DNA of 64,000 bases from Flavobacterium sp. IB48 (GCF_016405855.1 NZ_JAEFCA010000008.1:62001-126000), one strand, 5' to 3'. Shown: positions 8,378-16,558, numbered from the stretch's first letter. Notes: generated by a model from the letters alone, not told the origin. Program-made: numbers and translations.

Positions 8378-8408
8378 CAAAGATAGCAACGTTTTCTACA
8401 TTTCCAAA
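8378..8408 (-). promoter_or_regulatory. Promoter of tRNA-Tyr
   Basis: On the minus strand TTTG (8405-8408), a 19-base spacer and TATCTTTG (8378-8385) match the Bacteroidetes sigma-A consensus TTTG-N17-19-TAnnTTTG, about 40 bases upstream of the tRNA 5' end. Confidence 0.7.
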
Positions 8409-8756
8409 CAAAAAAACGACTTAATTTTAAGTTATTTTAAAGTTATTTTTTAATTATCTGAAATTGAATAAAATAAAAACAAGCTAAATTGAGTTTTTTT
8501 AAAAATTTTCACAAAAGAAAGAATATTCTTAAGTGTTGTCTATTGTTTTTACTTTGGGTTTTTTCTTCAATAAAGTTGTCAGGTACTACTTTTATTGATG
8601 TCTTAGACGGAATATTGAGAATATAATTTCTAATTTAATCTTGATTTGTAATTGTCTTTTTCTAATCGAAAAAAAGCAGGCAGTTTAAAAATTGTCATTG
8701 TAAATAACGTTTTTTAAGACGAGCTTCTGTTTTTAAGGCAATATGCCATAAAACAA
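8409..8756. other. AT-rich intergenic stretch without recognisable gene
   Basis: No ORF of convincing composition, no RNA gene and no clear repeat is seen; only homopolymeric A/T runs. Confidence 0.6.
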
Positions 8757-8784
8757 AAAAATCTCCACGAGGGAGATTTTTTAT
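8757..8784. terminator. Intrinsic terminator after the TlpA-like gene
   Basis: AAAATCTCC, a 5-base loop, GGAGATTTT with flanking A and T runs; it lies just downstream of the minus-strand gene ending at 8801 and could work in both directions. Confidence 0.8.
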
Positions 8785-8800
8785 TATTTTAAATAGAAGA

Positions 8801-9169
8801 TTATTTTGCTAGCAATTCTTGAATTTTTGCTTTTAATTCATCGCCTCTTAAATCTTGCGCAACTACTTTTCCTGATGCATCAAGAATAAAAGTTGCAGGA
8901 ATTGCTTCAACATTATATTGTCTTGCAATTGGTTCATCCCAAAATTTTAGATTAGAAACCTGAGTCCAAGTTAAACCATCTTTTGCAATAGCTTCTTTCC
9001 ATTTTGCAGCATCTTTATCAAGAGATACCCCGATAATGTTTAATCCTTTAGAATGAAATTCTTTGTATAAAGCCACAATATGCGGATTTTCCTGTCTGCA
9101 TGGTCCGCACCATGATGCCCAGAAATCTACAATAGTTGCTTTTCCTAGACTTTCTTTAAGCGAAACCAT
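8801..9169 (-). CDS. C-terminal half: thioredoxin-like domain
   Basis: This 122-residue frame contains the thioredoxin fold of a TlpA/ResA protein: FWASWCGPCRQENPH with the CxxC site, GVSLDKDAAKWKEAI, and the cis-Pro loop VEAIPATFILD. The ATG at 9169 has an AGAAGGA a few bases upstream, but without the first half the product lacks a signal peptide, so an independent role is doubtful. The open frame extends upstream to the TGA at 9206-9208. Confidence 0.7.
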   Translation of the reverse strand: MVSLKESLGKATIVDFWASWCGPCRQENPHIVALYKEFHSKGLNIIGVSLDKDAAKWKEAIAKDGLTWTQVSNLKFWDEPIARQYNVEAIPATFILDASGKVVAQDLRGDELKAKIQELLAK

Positions 9170-9199
9170 TTTTCCTTCTGGATTCGGAGCCGAAAAATC

Positions 9200-9226
9200 T
9201 GCTCTTCATTTACCGCTACCTACCGC
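9200..9226 (-). other. 27-base in-frame insertion carrying the stop codon
   Basis: Relative to the expected APDFSAP linker, nine extra codons reading A-V-G-S-G-K-stop-R-A are present. The segment contains GCGGTA twice, separated by GGTA. Neither flank is duplicated beyond CAG, so it is not a simple slippage product. The insertion is defined against remembered family consensus, not an alignment. Confidence 0.6.
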
Positions 9227-9967
9227 TGGAGCTGTAGCACCAACTGATGGCATTTTTGCTTGACCAAATCTAGTTTTGATTTCTTTTCCTGGAGCAGTAT
9301 TTTTTATAGACTCATCTAAACCATTGTAAAGACCTTCTAATTTTTTCATATCAGCAGTTGGATCATTCAATAAACTTTGAATAATTAAAGCTGTAATGAA
9401 AGATTTTGGGTGATTTTCAGCATAAGCTAAATATTTCTTTTTGCTACCGTCTTGTACTTCTTTTTGGATTTCCATGTACTGTTTCATCAAGCCATTGATA
9501 GTTGCTGTATCTTGAGCTTGTTGAGCTTGTTTCATTTTGTCGTTGTTCTTTTTCTGGAAATCAATTAAACTTTTTTGAGTTTTGTTCATTTCTTCCATGA
9601 AAGTTACATACTCATCATTGTTGTAAGTTCCAGAAATTTTAGATTTGTGGATACTATCTTTATCAATAGCAATTTTAATTTCCCCAGTTTCTAAGATAAA
9701 TGGGATAGGTCCGTTAGCACCTTGTAATATTAATGTATGGAAAGCTGGTTCAGTAACTTTTCCTTTAATTTCAAATTTTCCGTTTTCAACTTTTACTGTA
9801 TCAAGAGAAACTGGCATTCTTGTAGCAGGATCCTGACCTTGCAAGATAATAGTTTTTCCATTTTCAATTCCTGTAGCAGTACCAGTAATAAGGTATTCTC
9901 CATCTTTAACTTTACTGCAAGAAATGATAGCTGCAGAAGCTGTAAGTACAAAAAGTATTTTTTTCAT
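9206..9967 (-). CDS. N-terminal half: exported DUF4369 domain protein
   Basis: This 253-residue frame begins with a lipoprotein-like signal (MKKILFVLTASAAIISC, Cys at residue 17), followed by a DUF4369 beta domain (about 25-125: GTATGIENGKTIILQGQDP, FHTLILQGANGPIPFILETG) and a helical linker (125-240). It ends GATAPAVGSGK, the last six residues being encoded by the inserted segment. Alone it would be a surface or periplasmic lipoprotein without redox centre. Confidence 0.75.
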   Translation of the reverse strand: MKKILFVLTASAAIISCSKVKDGEYLITGTATGIENGKTIILQGQDPATRMPVSLDTVKVENGKFEIKGKVTEPAFHTLILQGANGPIPFILETGEIKIAIDKDSIHKSKISGTYNNDEYVTFMEEMNKTQKSLIDFQKKNNDKMKQAQQAQDTATINGLMKQYMEIQKEVQDGSKKKYLAYAENHPKSFITALIIQSLLNDPTADMKKLEGLYNGLDESIKNTAPGKEIKTRFGQAKMPSVGATAPAVGSGK

Positions 9968-10001
9968 TATAAAAAATTAATTAGTTAATTGATTTGTGCA
10001 A

Positions 10002-10009
10002 CAAAAGTA
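10002..10009 (-). promoter_or_regulatory. -7 promoter element for the TlpA-like gene
   Basis: The minus strand reads TACTTTTG, a TAnnTTTG element 35 bases upstream of the ATG at 9967. Confidence 0.5.
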
Positions 10010-10174
10010 TCTAAAATTATAAAACATACAGAATTTTGTAACCTAAAATTTTGTTATAGTTTTTTTTGTCTTAAAATGCATGAAATCAGCATGTTTGTTG
10101 GTCTAATTTGATCAAAAACTCTTAATAAGAAACTTATTTGGACTATCTGTGTTCAAATATTTGAATTTTAGGCA

Positions 10175-10208
10175 TAAAAAAAGCACTCGTTTAATAGAGT
10201 GCTTTTTT
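10175..10208 (-). terminator. Intrinsic terminator of the J-domain gene
   Basis: AAAAAAGCACTC, an 8-base loop and GAGTGCTTTTTT form a strong stem with A/T runs on both sides, 23 bases downstream of the gene at 10231-10671. Confidence 0.88.
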
Positions 10209-10230
10209 GTAAAATATAGTAGAATAAAAA

Positions 10231-10671
10231 CTATTCTTGATTTGTTTTCTTTCTCCAAGTAAAAGAGTTTAATATATGTCTTTTAGCGAATCTTGCTGGA
10301 GAATCTGCATTTACCATTTTTACGTAAGTTGCTTTTGGAACACTAATGTATTCGTAAACACTTCCGTTAGAAAAGTCAATAATTAAACGACCTTCAACAA
10401 ATTTATAATCTGTTATAGAACAAGTTGAAATTGTTTCTGTGTACTCAGGTAAATTAAGTTTGATAGTATCAGGGTGAATACTTACTAAAAAGTGGTAAGC
10501 TTCGATAATCGTTTTACTTTTTTCTTCTGCTTCTTTTAAACCAGCTTCATTTCCCACAAATTTATCAGGATGAGATTCTTTCATCGCATTACGATAAATT
10601 GTCTTTAAATCTTTTAACTCTGCAGTTTTTTCTACGTTTAGTAACTTGCGGTATTCAACTATTTTTTTCAT
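10231..10671 (-). CDS. J-domain protein with C-terminal KTSC domain
   Basis: The 146-residue protein begins with a DnaJ domain (about 1-65) carrying the HPD motif at 34-36 (MKESHPDKFVG), which stimulates a DnaK-type ATPase. The C-terminal part (about 85-140: FVEGRLIIDFSNGSVYEYIS ... SPARFAKRHI) matches the KTSC domain, a short lysyl-tRNA-synthetase-associated-type fold found alone or fused. It has no signal peptide and is cytoplasmic. It is monocistronic, with its own -7 element (10742-10749) and terminator. Confidence 0.86.
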   Translation of the reverse strand: MKKIVEYRKLLNVEKTAELKDLKTIYRNAMKESHPDKFVGNEAGLKEAEEKSKTIIEAYHFLVSIHPDTIKLNLPEYTETISTCSITDYKFVEGRLIIDFSNGSVYEYISVPKATYVKMVNADSPARFAKRHILNSFTWRKKTNQE

Positions 10672-10741
10672 AAATAAAAGGTAACTACTTGTCTATTAGT
10701 TTGAAATCGTTTTGTTTTAGTTCAAATCGACAAATTTTTTG

Positions 10742-10749
10742 CAAAGGTA
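10742..10749 (-). promoter_or_regulatory. -7 promoter element for the J-domain gene
   Basis: The minus strand reads TACCTTTG, about 70 bases upstream of the ATG. Confidence 0.5.
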
Positions 10750-10842
10750 CACTTTTTTTTAACTTTTCAGTTTTGATCGAAAAAATATTGAAAAAAGTTA
10801 ACTGTAAGTTTATTTTACCCCAAAGTGCACAAGGATTTTTTT

Positions 10843-11055
10843 AACCGCAAAGTACGCAGAGAATTACGCAAAGCACACAAAGATTTTTTTGAGATTCATT
10901 AGAATGAAAAGTTCACAAAGCTATGTCTACACAAAGCTTTGCGAACTTAAATATTCTCAATCTTATAACACTCGGAAAAAATAAACTTAGCGTTCTTTGC
11001 GTTAAAAACTTAACCATTTCAACAAAAAACTTGAAACTTGAAACTTGAAACAAAA
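10843..11055. repeat. Nested short-period inverted repeat (GCAAAG family) plus ACTTGAA repeats
   Basis: The left arm ACCGCAAAGTACGC...ACGCAAAG (10844-10873) pairs with GCGTTCTTTGCGTT (10990-11003). Inside it, AAAAGTTCACAAAG (10907-10920) pairs with CTTTGCGAACTT (10937-10948). After it come three tandem heptads AACTTGA (about 11028-11051). The same nested design, with almost the same arms, recurs at 31922-32102. No gene is seen in 10672-11057. Confidence 0.75.
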
Positions 11056-11057
11056 AA

Positions 11058-11303
11058 CTATTCCGGCTTATGATTCGCTTTATCGAAGTTTCTTGATTTT
11101 TTAGGATATTTATCATAGCTCATGTCGCTTGGGTTTTCAATAACAGACTTTATTGTAATCCAATCGCCTTCTTTAAATTTAGCTTGAACCATTTTGTAGT
11201 CTAAAAGATATACGCCACAGAAATAATTATTATTTTCATCTTTTTCGATAATGCCAGTAAAAACTCCTTTTTGAGGCATATTTTGTTCTAAATCTTTAGA
11301 CAT
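11058..11303 (-). CDS. Small conserved hypothetical protein
   Basis: I place the start at MSKDLEQNMP (11303; 81 residues) rather than the earlier upstream codon, because a TACCTTTG promoter element lies at 11330-11337, inside the longer frame's 5' part. The product is a small soluble acidic/basic protein with FTGIIEKDENNNYFCGVYLL and GDWITIKSVIEN segments, probably a compact beta fold. I do not recognise the family. It is divergent from the gene at 11386. Confidence 0.62.
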   Translation of the reverse strand: MSKDLEQNMPQKGVFTGIIEKDENNNYFCGVYLLDYKMVQAKFKEGDWITIKSVIENPSDMSYDKYPKKSRNFDKANHKPE

Positions 11304-11329
11304 GATTTTTTTGTTTTGAATTAAAGGAA

Positions 11330-11337
11330 CAAAGGTA
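11330..11337 (-). promoter_or_regulatory. -7 promoter element for the gene at 11058-11303
   Basis: The minus strand reads TACCTTTG 27 bases upstream of the chosen ATG. Confidence 0.5.
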
Positions 11338-11385
11338 AGCAATTAATGTTTTAGGGAGTTCGCTGTAATCTGAGTATATTTGCAC

Positions 11386-11928
11386 ATGCAAAAAAACTTT
11401 AAACCACATCCTAATTCTTTTAAAAATACGTTTTGTGCTTTTAATGAAGTACTTGCAAATTCAATTCAAGGATTGAAAAAACAATTTGAAAGCAAAGCAG
11501 GAAGCGCCTATTATTATACAGAAGAAGGAATGTATCGCGTTTCGAATCATTGGGGAAGATTAGCCAATAGTAAATGGCGTTTAATTGCCCGAAATCCAGA
11601 AACGGAATCAAAAACTAAAATTGGTTTTGCAAAGTGGGAAGAATTTTATCCTGATAATGCCGAAGAAAAGCTCTACTATATTAAAGCCGATTTTGAAAAC
11701 AACCTTGCCAATTACGAGCACAAAAATAATCCTGAATATGACGGAAAAGCAGTTTTAAGAACGAGTTCTGAAACCACAAAACGGTTGAAACAGATTAGAA
11801 ACCTACAGCAGCTGACCAATTGGGCAAAACATTTTGACTATGACGATATTGTTGATTTGCGAAAACAAATTATCAACGAATTGATTTTTACTGAAAAAAC
11901 GTTAGAACAAATTAAAAGAGAAGTGTAA
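11386..11928 (+). CDS. Conserved hypothetical protein
   Basis: A 180-residue soluble protein starting at MQKNFKPHPN; the frame can be extended two codons to a TTG at 11380. The N-terminal helix region (FCAFNEVLANSIQGLKKQF) is followed by YYYTEEGMYRVSNHWGRLAN, a stretch rich in aromatic residues, and a helical C-terminus. I know no function; it looks like a flavobacterial family protein. A TATATTTG sequence (11375-11382) directly before the ATG could be a -7 element, but is very close to the start. It overlaps the next small gene by one base. Confidence 0.65.
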   Translation: MQKNFKPHPNSFKNTFCAFNEVLANSIQGLKKQFESKAGSAYYYTEEGMYRVSNHWGRLANSKWRLIARNPETESKTKIGFAKWEEFYPDNAEEKLYYIKADFENNLANYEHKNNPEYDGKAVLRTSSETTKRLKQIRNLQQLTNWAKHFDYDDIVDLRKQIINELIFTEKTLEQIKREV

Positions 11929-12074
11929 TGGGACGTAATAACGAGAGGAACATCAAAAAGCACAACGATAAATTGCATAAAGCCCAGGCAAAAGCCAAAC
12001 AAGCAGAAATTGCAAGAAAAGAAAAATTAAAGGAAATCGTAAAGAAATTCAACGAAAGTAAAAACGAAGAGTAA
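11928..12074 (+). CDS. Small Lys-rich basic protein (48 aa)
   Basis: A 48-codon frame starts at an ATG that overlaps the TAA of the preceding gene by one base (TAATG), implying translational coupling. The product, MGRNNERNIKKHNDK..., is a single predicted amphipathic helix rich in Lys, Glu, Ala and Asn, ending KFNESKNEE. It has no membrane span. The coupling and coding-like composition support it as real; the function is unknown. Confidence 0.6.
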   Translation: MGRNNERNIKKHNDKLHKAQAKAKQAEIARKEKLKEIVKKFNESKNEE

Positions 12075-12081
12075 ATAAATA

Positions 12082-12145
12082 GTTTCAAGTTTTAGGTTTC
12101 ATGTTACAAGTTAGCAGAGCAAACCTGAAACTTGAAACCTGAAAC
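12082..12145. repeat. Inverted repeat of the GTTTCAAG/CTTGAAAC family
   Basis: GTTTCAAGTTTTAGGTTT (12082-12099) pairs with AAACCTGAAACTTGAAAC (12121-12138) with one mismatch, followed by a further CTGAAAC. The same sequence family occurs at 11028-11051 and near 31882. Confidence 0.75.
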
Positions 12146-12156
12146 AAAAAAAAGTA

Positions 12157-12390
12157 ATGAATAGTAAATTCGAAACACTAAAAGCAAACGTACAGGAAAT
12201 CATTGATTTGATTGCTGCGAAAAACGATAGAGAAGCAAACAATAAATTATTGGAAGTAAGCGAAACACTTGACGAAATGATTGATTTTGCTGAAGAAGAT
12301 GAAGAGGTGAGAGAAATCACTCGTTATCAGGTTTTGTTGAATCAGCTTCATGTAAAAATTAATGGAGAAGAACCAGTTGATGGAGAATAA
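12157..12390 (+). CDS. Small acidic conserved hypothetical protein
   Basis: A 77-residue, strongly acidic, all-helical protein (FETLKANVQEIIDLIAAKND, then EMIDFAEEDEEVREITRYQV). It has no signal or membrane span. It overlaps the following YchJ-like gene by 11 bases, so the two are probably co-translated. The family is common in Flavobacteria as far as I recall, without known function. Confidence 0.66.
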   Translation: MNSKFETLKANVQEIIDLIAAKNDREANNKLLEVSETLDEMIDFAEEDEEVREITRYQVLLNQLHVKINGEEPVDGE

Positions 12391-12760
12391 AAAATGTTTT
12401 TGCGATACAGGATTGCTTTTTGAAAATTGCTGTGAATTGTATTTAAGTGGTAATCAAAAAGCCCCTTCAGCATTGGCTTTAATGCGATCTAGATATTCGG
12501 CGTATGCAACTCATAATGCCGATTATCTTATGGAAACAACTCATGTTTCTGAAAGAAAATACTATTCAAAAGCTGAAATTTTAAGATGGGCTGTTTCTAA
12601 TAAATGGCAGAAACTAGAAATATTGAGTTTTACTGAAAATACAGTCGAATTCAAAGCTTATTTTTTAGATTCAAACAATAATCCGCAAGTACATTACGAA
12701 TTCTCTACTTTTAAATTCGAAAATGGTGCTTGGTATTATGTAGACGGAAAGTTTGAATAA
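12380..12760 (+). CDS. YchJ/UPF0225-family SEC-C motif protein
   Basis: The start is placed at MENKKCFCDTG (126 residues); the frame is open six codons earlier inside the preceding gene. The N-terminus carries the SEC-C-like zinc-binding cluster CFCDTGLLFENCC, followed by ALALMRSRYSAYATHNADYL and YYSKAEILRWAVSNKWQKLE, both diagnostic of YchJ. The C-terminal part is an NTF2-like half (EFSTFKFENGAWYYVDGKF). It is cytoplasmic with no established reaction. Confidence 0.88.
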   Translation: MENKKCFCDTGLLFENCCELYLSGNQKAPSALALMRSRYSAYATHNADYLMETTHVSERKYYSKAEILRWAVSNKWQKLEILSFTENTVEFKAYFLDSNNNPQVHYEFSTFKFENGAWYYVDGKFE

Positions 12761-12866
12761 TTATTATATCTAACACTGTTAGCTGCGGATTTTGGTTAAA
12801 TATTTTAACTAAAAATTAATAAACGATTCGTTTTTCATAATTCTAAAAAGATGTAATTTTAGATTT

Positions 12867-13985
12867 ATGAAAAACGAATTTAAAAAAGGCTTTTATTTTA
12901 AGACTTACGAAGCTCCTTTTCAGTCTCCGTTTGACAAACTTTTTACGATTTTTAAAGAGCTAATCACCCATACTTCGGGCGATTTTGATGAAGCAATAAA
13001 CTGGCTTCGGGAACTGGACAAAGAATATAAACTTACAGACGAAAATTATACCATTGACGACTTTATTGAAGATCTGAAGAAGAAAGGATACATTAGAGAT
13101 GAAGTAAAAGGAGATGGAAGTTCTGGTTTCGGAATTACTGCAAAAACCGAAAGAGCCATTAGACAGCAAGCTTTAGATCAGATTTTTGGAAACTTGAAAA
13201 AATCTGGGAGCGGAAATCATAAAACAAAATATGCGGGAAGTGGTGATGAGCATACGGGAGAATTCCGTGAATATAATTTTGGCGACAGTTTAGAAAGAAT
13301 TTCTTTAACCGAAAGCCTTCGAAATGCTCAAGTTAATAACGGTGTCGATAGTTTTATGCTTACTGAAAATGATTTGATCGTAGAAGACGCCCAATACAAA
13401 GCGCAAATGAGTACGGTTTTGATGATCGATATCAGTCATAGTATGATTTTATACGGAGAAGACCGAATTACTCCTGCCAAAAAAGTAGCCATGGCTTTGG
13501 CAGAGTTAATCACAACAAGATACCCAAAAGATACGTTAGATATATTGGTTTTCGGGAATGATGCTTGGACAATTCCGATTAAAGATTTACCGTATTTACA
13601 AGTTGGTCCTTATCATACTAATACGGTTGCTGGTTTGCAATTGGCGATGGATATTTTGCGTAGAAAGCGAAATACCAACAAGCAGATTTTTATGATTACG
13701 GACGGAAAACCAAGTTGCGTTCGTGAGCGTGATGGCTCTTATTATATGAATAGTAATGGTTTAGACGAATACATTGTCGATAAATGCTACACTCAGGCAC
13801 AACAGGCAAGAAAACTCCATATTCCGATTACGACTTTTATGATTGCTAGAGATCCGTATTTACAGCGTTTTGTGAATCAGTTTACAGAAGCTAATCAAGG
13901 AAAAGCATTTTATACCGGAATAAAAGGTTTGGGTGAAATGATTTTTGAAGATTACGAAGCAAATAGGAAGAAGAGGATTAAGTAA
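12867..13985 (+). CDS. VWA-domain protein, partner of MoxR-type ATPase
   Basis: In this 372-residue protein the C-terminal half (about 180-360) is a von Willebrand factor A domain with the MIDAS motif MIDISHSM (D188, S190, S192), a Thr-containing loop (HTNTVAGLQLAMD) and MITDGKPS. The N-terminal half is helical and charged. The gene lies 157 bases upstream of a MoxR-type AAA+ gene. Such AAA/VWA pairs act together in metal insertion or protein maturation (compare magnesium chelatase ChlI/ChlD and MoxR/CoxE systems). The client of this pair cannot be told from its neighbours. Confidence 0.85.
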   Translation: MKNEFKKGFYFKTYEAPFQSPFDKLFTIFKELITHTSGDFDEAINWLRELDKEYKLTDENYTIDDFIEDLKKKGYIRDEVKGDGSSGFGITAKTERAIRQQALDQIFGNLKKSGSGNHKTKYAGSGDEHTGEFREYNFGDSLERISLTESLRNAQVNNGVDSFMLTENDLIVEDAQYKAQMSTVLMIDISHSMILYGEDRITPAKKVAMALAELITTRYPKDTLDILVFGNDAWTIPIKDLPYLQVGPYHTNTVAGLQLAMDILRRKRNTNKQIFMITDGKPSCVRERDGSYYMNSNGLDEYIVDKCYTQAQQARKLHIPITTFMIARDPYLQRFVNQFTEANQGKAFYTGIKGLGEMIFEDYEANRKKRIK

Positions 13986-13986
13986 G

Positions 13987-14078
13987 TTGCTAAGGTTCTA
14001 AGACGCTAAGATACTAAGGTTTCTTTGCATACGCATATAAACGTTGCGTATATTGTAGAGACGCACCGCAGTGCGTCT
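13987..14078. repeat. Octamer (NNNCTAAG) tandem repeat and an AGACGCAC hairpin
   Basis: Four perfect-period octamers, ttgCTAAG, gttCTAAG, acgCTAAG and ataCTAAG, run from 13987 to 14018. A hairpin AGACGCAC-CGCA-GTGCGTCT follows at 14059-14078. They lie between the VWA and AAA genes, so they may weaken read-through between the two. Confidence 0.8.
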
Positions 14079-14142
14079 AAGCACAGTAATGACACAAAGC
14101 ATTGTCATTAAAAAATAAATAAACAAACTATATTTCAACACA

Positions 14143-15606
14143 ATGGAAATAAATACTATAAAGACATTAGGTCAATTAAAAGCCACTGGATATAAAACTA
14201 CAAGCATTAAGGATGAATTGCGAAATAATCTACGTGAAAAAATCAAATCGGGAAAACCTGTTTTTGAAGGCGTTCATGGATTTGAGAATACCGTAATTCC
14301 AGAATTGGAGCGCGCAATTTTATCTCGTCACAATATTAATCTATTAGGACTTCGCGGTCAGGCAAAAACGCGTTTAGCTCGCAAAATGGTAGAATTATTA
14401 GACGAATATATTCCGTTTGTGGAAGGTTCAGAAATTAATGATGATCCGTTAAATCCAATTTCTCGTTTTGCAAAGGATTTAATTGCTGAAAAAGGAGATG
14501 AAACACCGATTTCATGGTTGCACAGAAGCGAACGTTTCTTCGAGAAGCTGGCAACGCCAGATGTAACCGTTGCCGATTTAATTGGTGATGTCGATCCGAT
14601 AAAAGCGGCAAATTTGAAGTTGTCGTACGCAGATGATCGTGTAATCCACTTCGGAATGATTCCGAGAGCGAATCGCTGTATTTTTGTTATTAATGAATTG
14701 CCAGATTTGCAAGCCAGAATTCAAGTAGCGTTATTCAACATATTGCAGGAAGGTGATATTCAGATTAGAGGTTTCAAATTGAGAATGCCTTTAGATATGC
14801 AATTTGTTTTCACTGCAAATCCAGAAGATTATACCAACAGAGGAAGTATTGTAACGCCTTTAAAAGATAGAATTGGTTCACAAATTCTAACGCATTATCC
14901 GGAAAGTATCGAGATTGCCAGAACGATTACTGAGCAAGAGTCTAAATTAGATCAAAATCAGACTGATGTTGTATATGTTCCGAGTTTAGCGAGAGATATT
15001 TTAGAGCAAATTAGTTTTGAAGCTCGTGAAAGCGAATATATTGACAATAAAAGTGGTGTAAGTGCCAGAATGAGCATTACGGCGTTTGAAAATTTAATAA
15101 GTACAGCTGAGCGTCGCGCATTGATTTCAGGTGTCGATAAAACGACTTTACGTTTATCTGATTTTATCGGAATTATTCCAGCCATTACAGGTAAAGTAGA
15201 ATTAGTTTATGAAGGAGAGCAGGAGGGAGCCGATGTTGTGGCTGAAAGCTTAATTGGTTCTGCAATCAGAACTTTATTCCCTGAATATTTTCCTAAAATC
15301 GAAAAATTGGAAAAACCTGATGAAAAAACACCATACTCAGATCTTGTGGAATGGTTTTTTGCCGAGAGCGGTTTCGAGTTGTTAGATGATGCTTCTGATA
15401 AAGAGTATAAAAGCATTCTAGATGAAGTGGCTCCTTTAGATGATTTATTGAAAAAATACCAGCCTCAATTAGCAAAAGAAGATGTATATTTTATGAAAGA
15501 ATTTATTCTTTGGGGATTGGTAGAATATAAGAAACTGAGCAAAGACCGTTTTGCAAAAGGAAGTCAGTTTAGAGATATTTACGGAAGTTATATTAGTAAA
15601 TTTTAA
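14143..15606 (+). CDS. MoxR/ChlI-type AAA+ ATPase
   Basis: A 487-residue ATPase. Walker A GLRGQAKTR lies at 69-77, a Walker B-like strand RCIFVINELPD at about 178-188 (Asn-Glu where Asp-Glu is more usual), and the sensor region VFTANPEDYTNRGSI follows. A C-terminal lid and a long helical extension (about 390-487) complete it. The architecture is that of magnesium-chelatase subunit I/MoxR relatives. It pairs with the VWA protein upstream; together they would form an ATP-driven remodelling machine. The repeat between the genes leaves open separate transcripts. Confidence 0.86.
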   Translation: MEINTIKTLGQLKATGYKTTSIKDELRNNLREKIKSGKPVFEGVHGFENTVIPELERAILSRHNINLLGLRGQAKTRLARKMVELLDEYIPFVEGSEINDDPLNPISRFAKDLIAEKGDETPISWLHRSERFFEKLATPDVTVADLIGDVDPIKAANLKLSYADDRVIHFGMIPRANRCIFVINELPDLQARIQVALFNILQEGDIQIRGFKLRMPLDMQFVFTANPEDYTNRGSIVTPLKDRIGSQILTHYPESIEIARTITEQESKLDQNQTDVVYVPSLARDILEQISFEARESEYIDNKSGVSARMSITAFENLISTAERRALISGVDKTTLRLSDFIGIIPAITGKVELVYEGEQEGADVVAESLIGSAIRTLFPEYFPKIEKLEKPDEKTPYSDLVEWFFAESGFELLDDASDKEYKSILDEVAPLDDLLKKYQPQLAKEDVYFMKEFILWGLVEYKKLSKDRFAKGSQFRDIYGSYISKF

Positions 15607-15631
15607 AAACATAAGATTAAAATATAATCTG

Positions 15632-15669
15632 GTCTAGCTGGTTTTTTAAAACCGGCTGGACTTTTTTAT
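15632..15669 (+). terminator. Intrinsic terminator after the AAA+ gene
   Basis: GTCTAGCTGGTTTT and AAAACCGGCTGGAC form a 14-bp stem with two G-T pairs, followed by a T-run. Confidence 0.85.
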
Positions 15670-15706
15670 TTTACAATAGCTACTTTTACAATCCAAAAAT
15701 AAATTT

Positions 15707-16558
15707 ATGTTATTTCTTATATTAAGTATTCTTTGCAGTGTTATTGTAGGTGTTATATTCAAAATTTCTAGAAAATATAATGCTAATCCGTCGCAAATTA
15801 TTTCGTTTAATTATATCGCTGCGATTACGCTTTGTTACTTTACTTTTGCGCCAGATCTAAATGCATTAGACAATAAAGCACCATTAGAAATCTACACTTC
15901 TGTTGGAATTTTACTTCCGATTTTATTTCTGTTTTTAGCACTTTCTATAAAGTATATGGGAATTGCAAAGACAGATGCAGCGCAAAGATTGTCGTTATTT
16001 ATTCCTATTCTGGCAGCTTGGCTCTTGTTTAATGAAGGATTTAATACTTATAAAGTTATAGGAGTTCTAGTTGGTTTTGCTGCACTTTTATTCATCTTAA
16101 AAAAGCCGTCAGACAACGCAGAAAACAAATGGATTTATCCAGCAACAGTTTTACTTGGTTTTGGAGTTATAGATATTCTTTTTAAGAAAATAGCCTTATA
16201 TACTGTCGTTCCTTATACAACATCTTTGTTTTTTGTCTTTCTAATTGCTTTTGCTGTTTCTATTCTTATAGTGATTTACAAGTTCTTTATAGCAAAAGAA
16301 AAGTTTGTTTTAAAAAGCATTCCTTTTGGAATATTGGTCGGCGTTTTTAACTTCGGAAATATATTATTCTACTTAAAGGCTCATAAAGCATTTGCAGAAA
16401 ATCCGTCAACGGTCTTTGCAGGAATGAATATGGGCGTAATTATTTTAGGAACTCTTATCGGAGCTTTTTTCTTTAAAGAGAAACTTTCAAAAATTAATAT
16501 TTTAGGTTTGTTTTTGGCTCTTATAGCAGTTGTTTTTATATTTTTATCACAATTATAG
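15707..16558 (+). CDS. EamA/DMT-superfamily permease
   Basis: The 283-residue protein has about ten hydrophobic spans arranged as two EamA repeats of five (the first about 1-130, the second about 145-283). Typical features are AALSIKYMGIAKTDAAQRLS-like loop residues and the final glycine-rich NMGVIILGTLIGAFFFKEKL. It sits in the inner membrane and is probably an exporter of a small metabolite; the substrate is unknown. It stands alone, with a terminator before it and the glutamate dehydrogenase leader after it. Confidence 0.83.
   Translation: MLFLILSILCSVIVGVIFKISRKYNANPSQIISFNYIAAITLCYFTFAPDLNALDNKAPLEIYTSVGILLPILFLFLALSIKYMGIAKTDAAQRLSLFIPILAAWLLFNEGFNTYKVIGVLVGFAALLFILKKPSDNAENKWIYPATVLLGFGVIDILFKKIALYTVVPYTTSLFFVFLIAFAVSILIVIYKFFIAKEKFVLKSIPFGILVGVFNFGNILFYLKAHKAFAENPSTVFAGMNMGVIILGTLIGAFFFKEKLSKINILGLFLALIAVVFIFLSQL

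Larger units (their letters stand above)
8801..9967 (-). pseudogene. TlpA/ResA-family thiol-disulfide oxidoreductase with DUF4369 domain, interrupted by an in-frame TGA
   Basis: The two reading frames at 9206-9967 and 8801-9169 are in the same frame and together make one protein: signal peptide and DUF4369 domain, then a thioredoxin fold with WCGPC. In intact relatives the linker runs '...GATAPDFSAPNPEGK...'. Here the segment between GATAP and DFSAP carries nine extra codons (bases 9200-9226) that include a TGA stop. All other positions look intact, so the gene is either a fresh pseudogene, a sequencing error at the stop, or read as two products. The intact protein would be an exported thiol-disulfide exchange enzyme in the cell envelope. 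A promoter lies at 10002-10009 and a terminator at 8757-8784. Confidence 0.82.

Noticed and set aside
8078..8453. Frames over the tRNA-Tyr gene on both strands
   Set aside because: They are translations of the tRNA, its terminator and hairpin.
9206..9208. Selenocysteine reading of the in-frame TGA
   Set aside because: It lies in a linker inside extra codons, not at a redox position, and no SECIS-like stem is visible directly after it.
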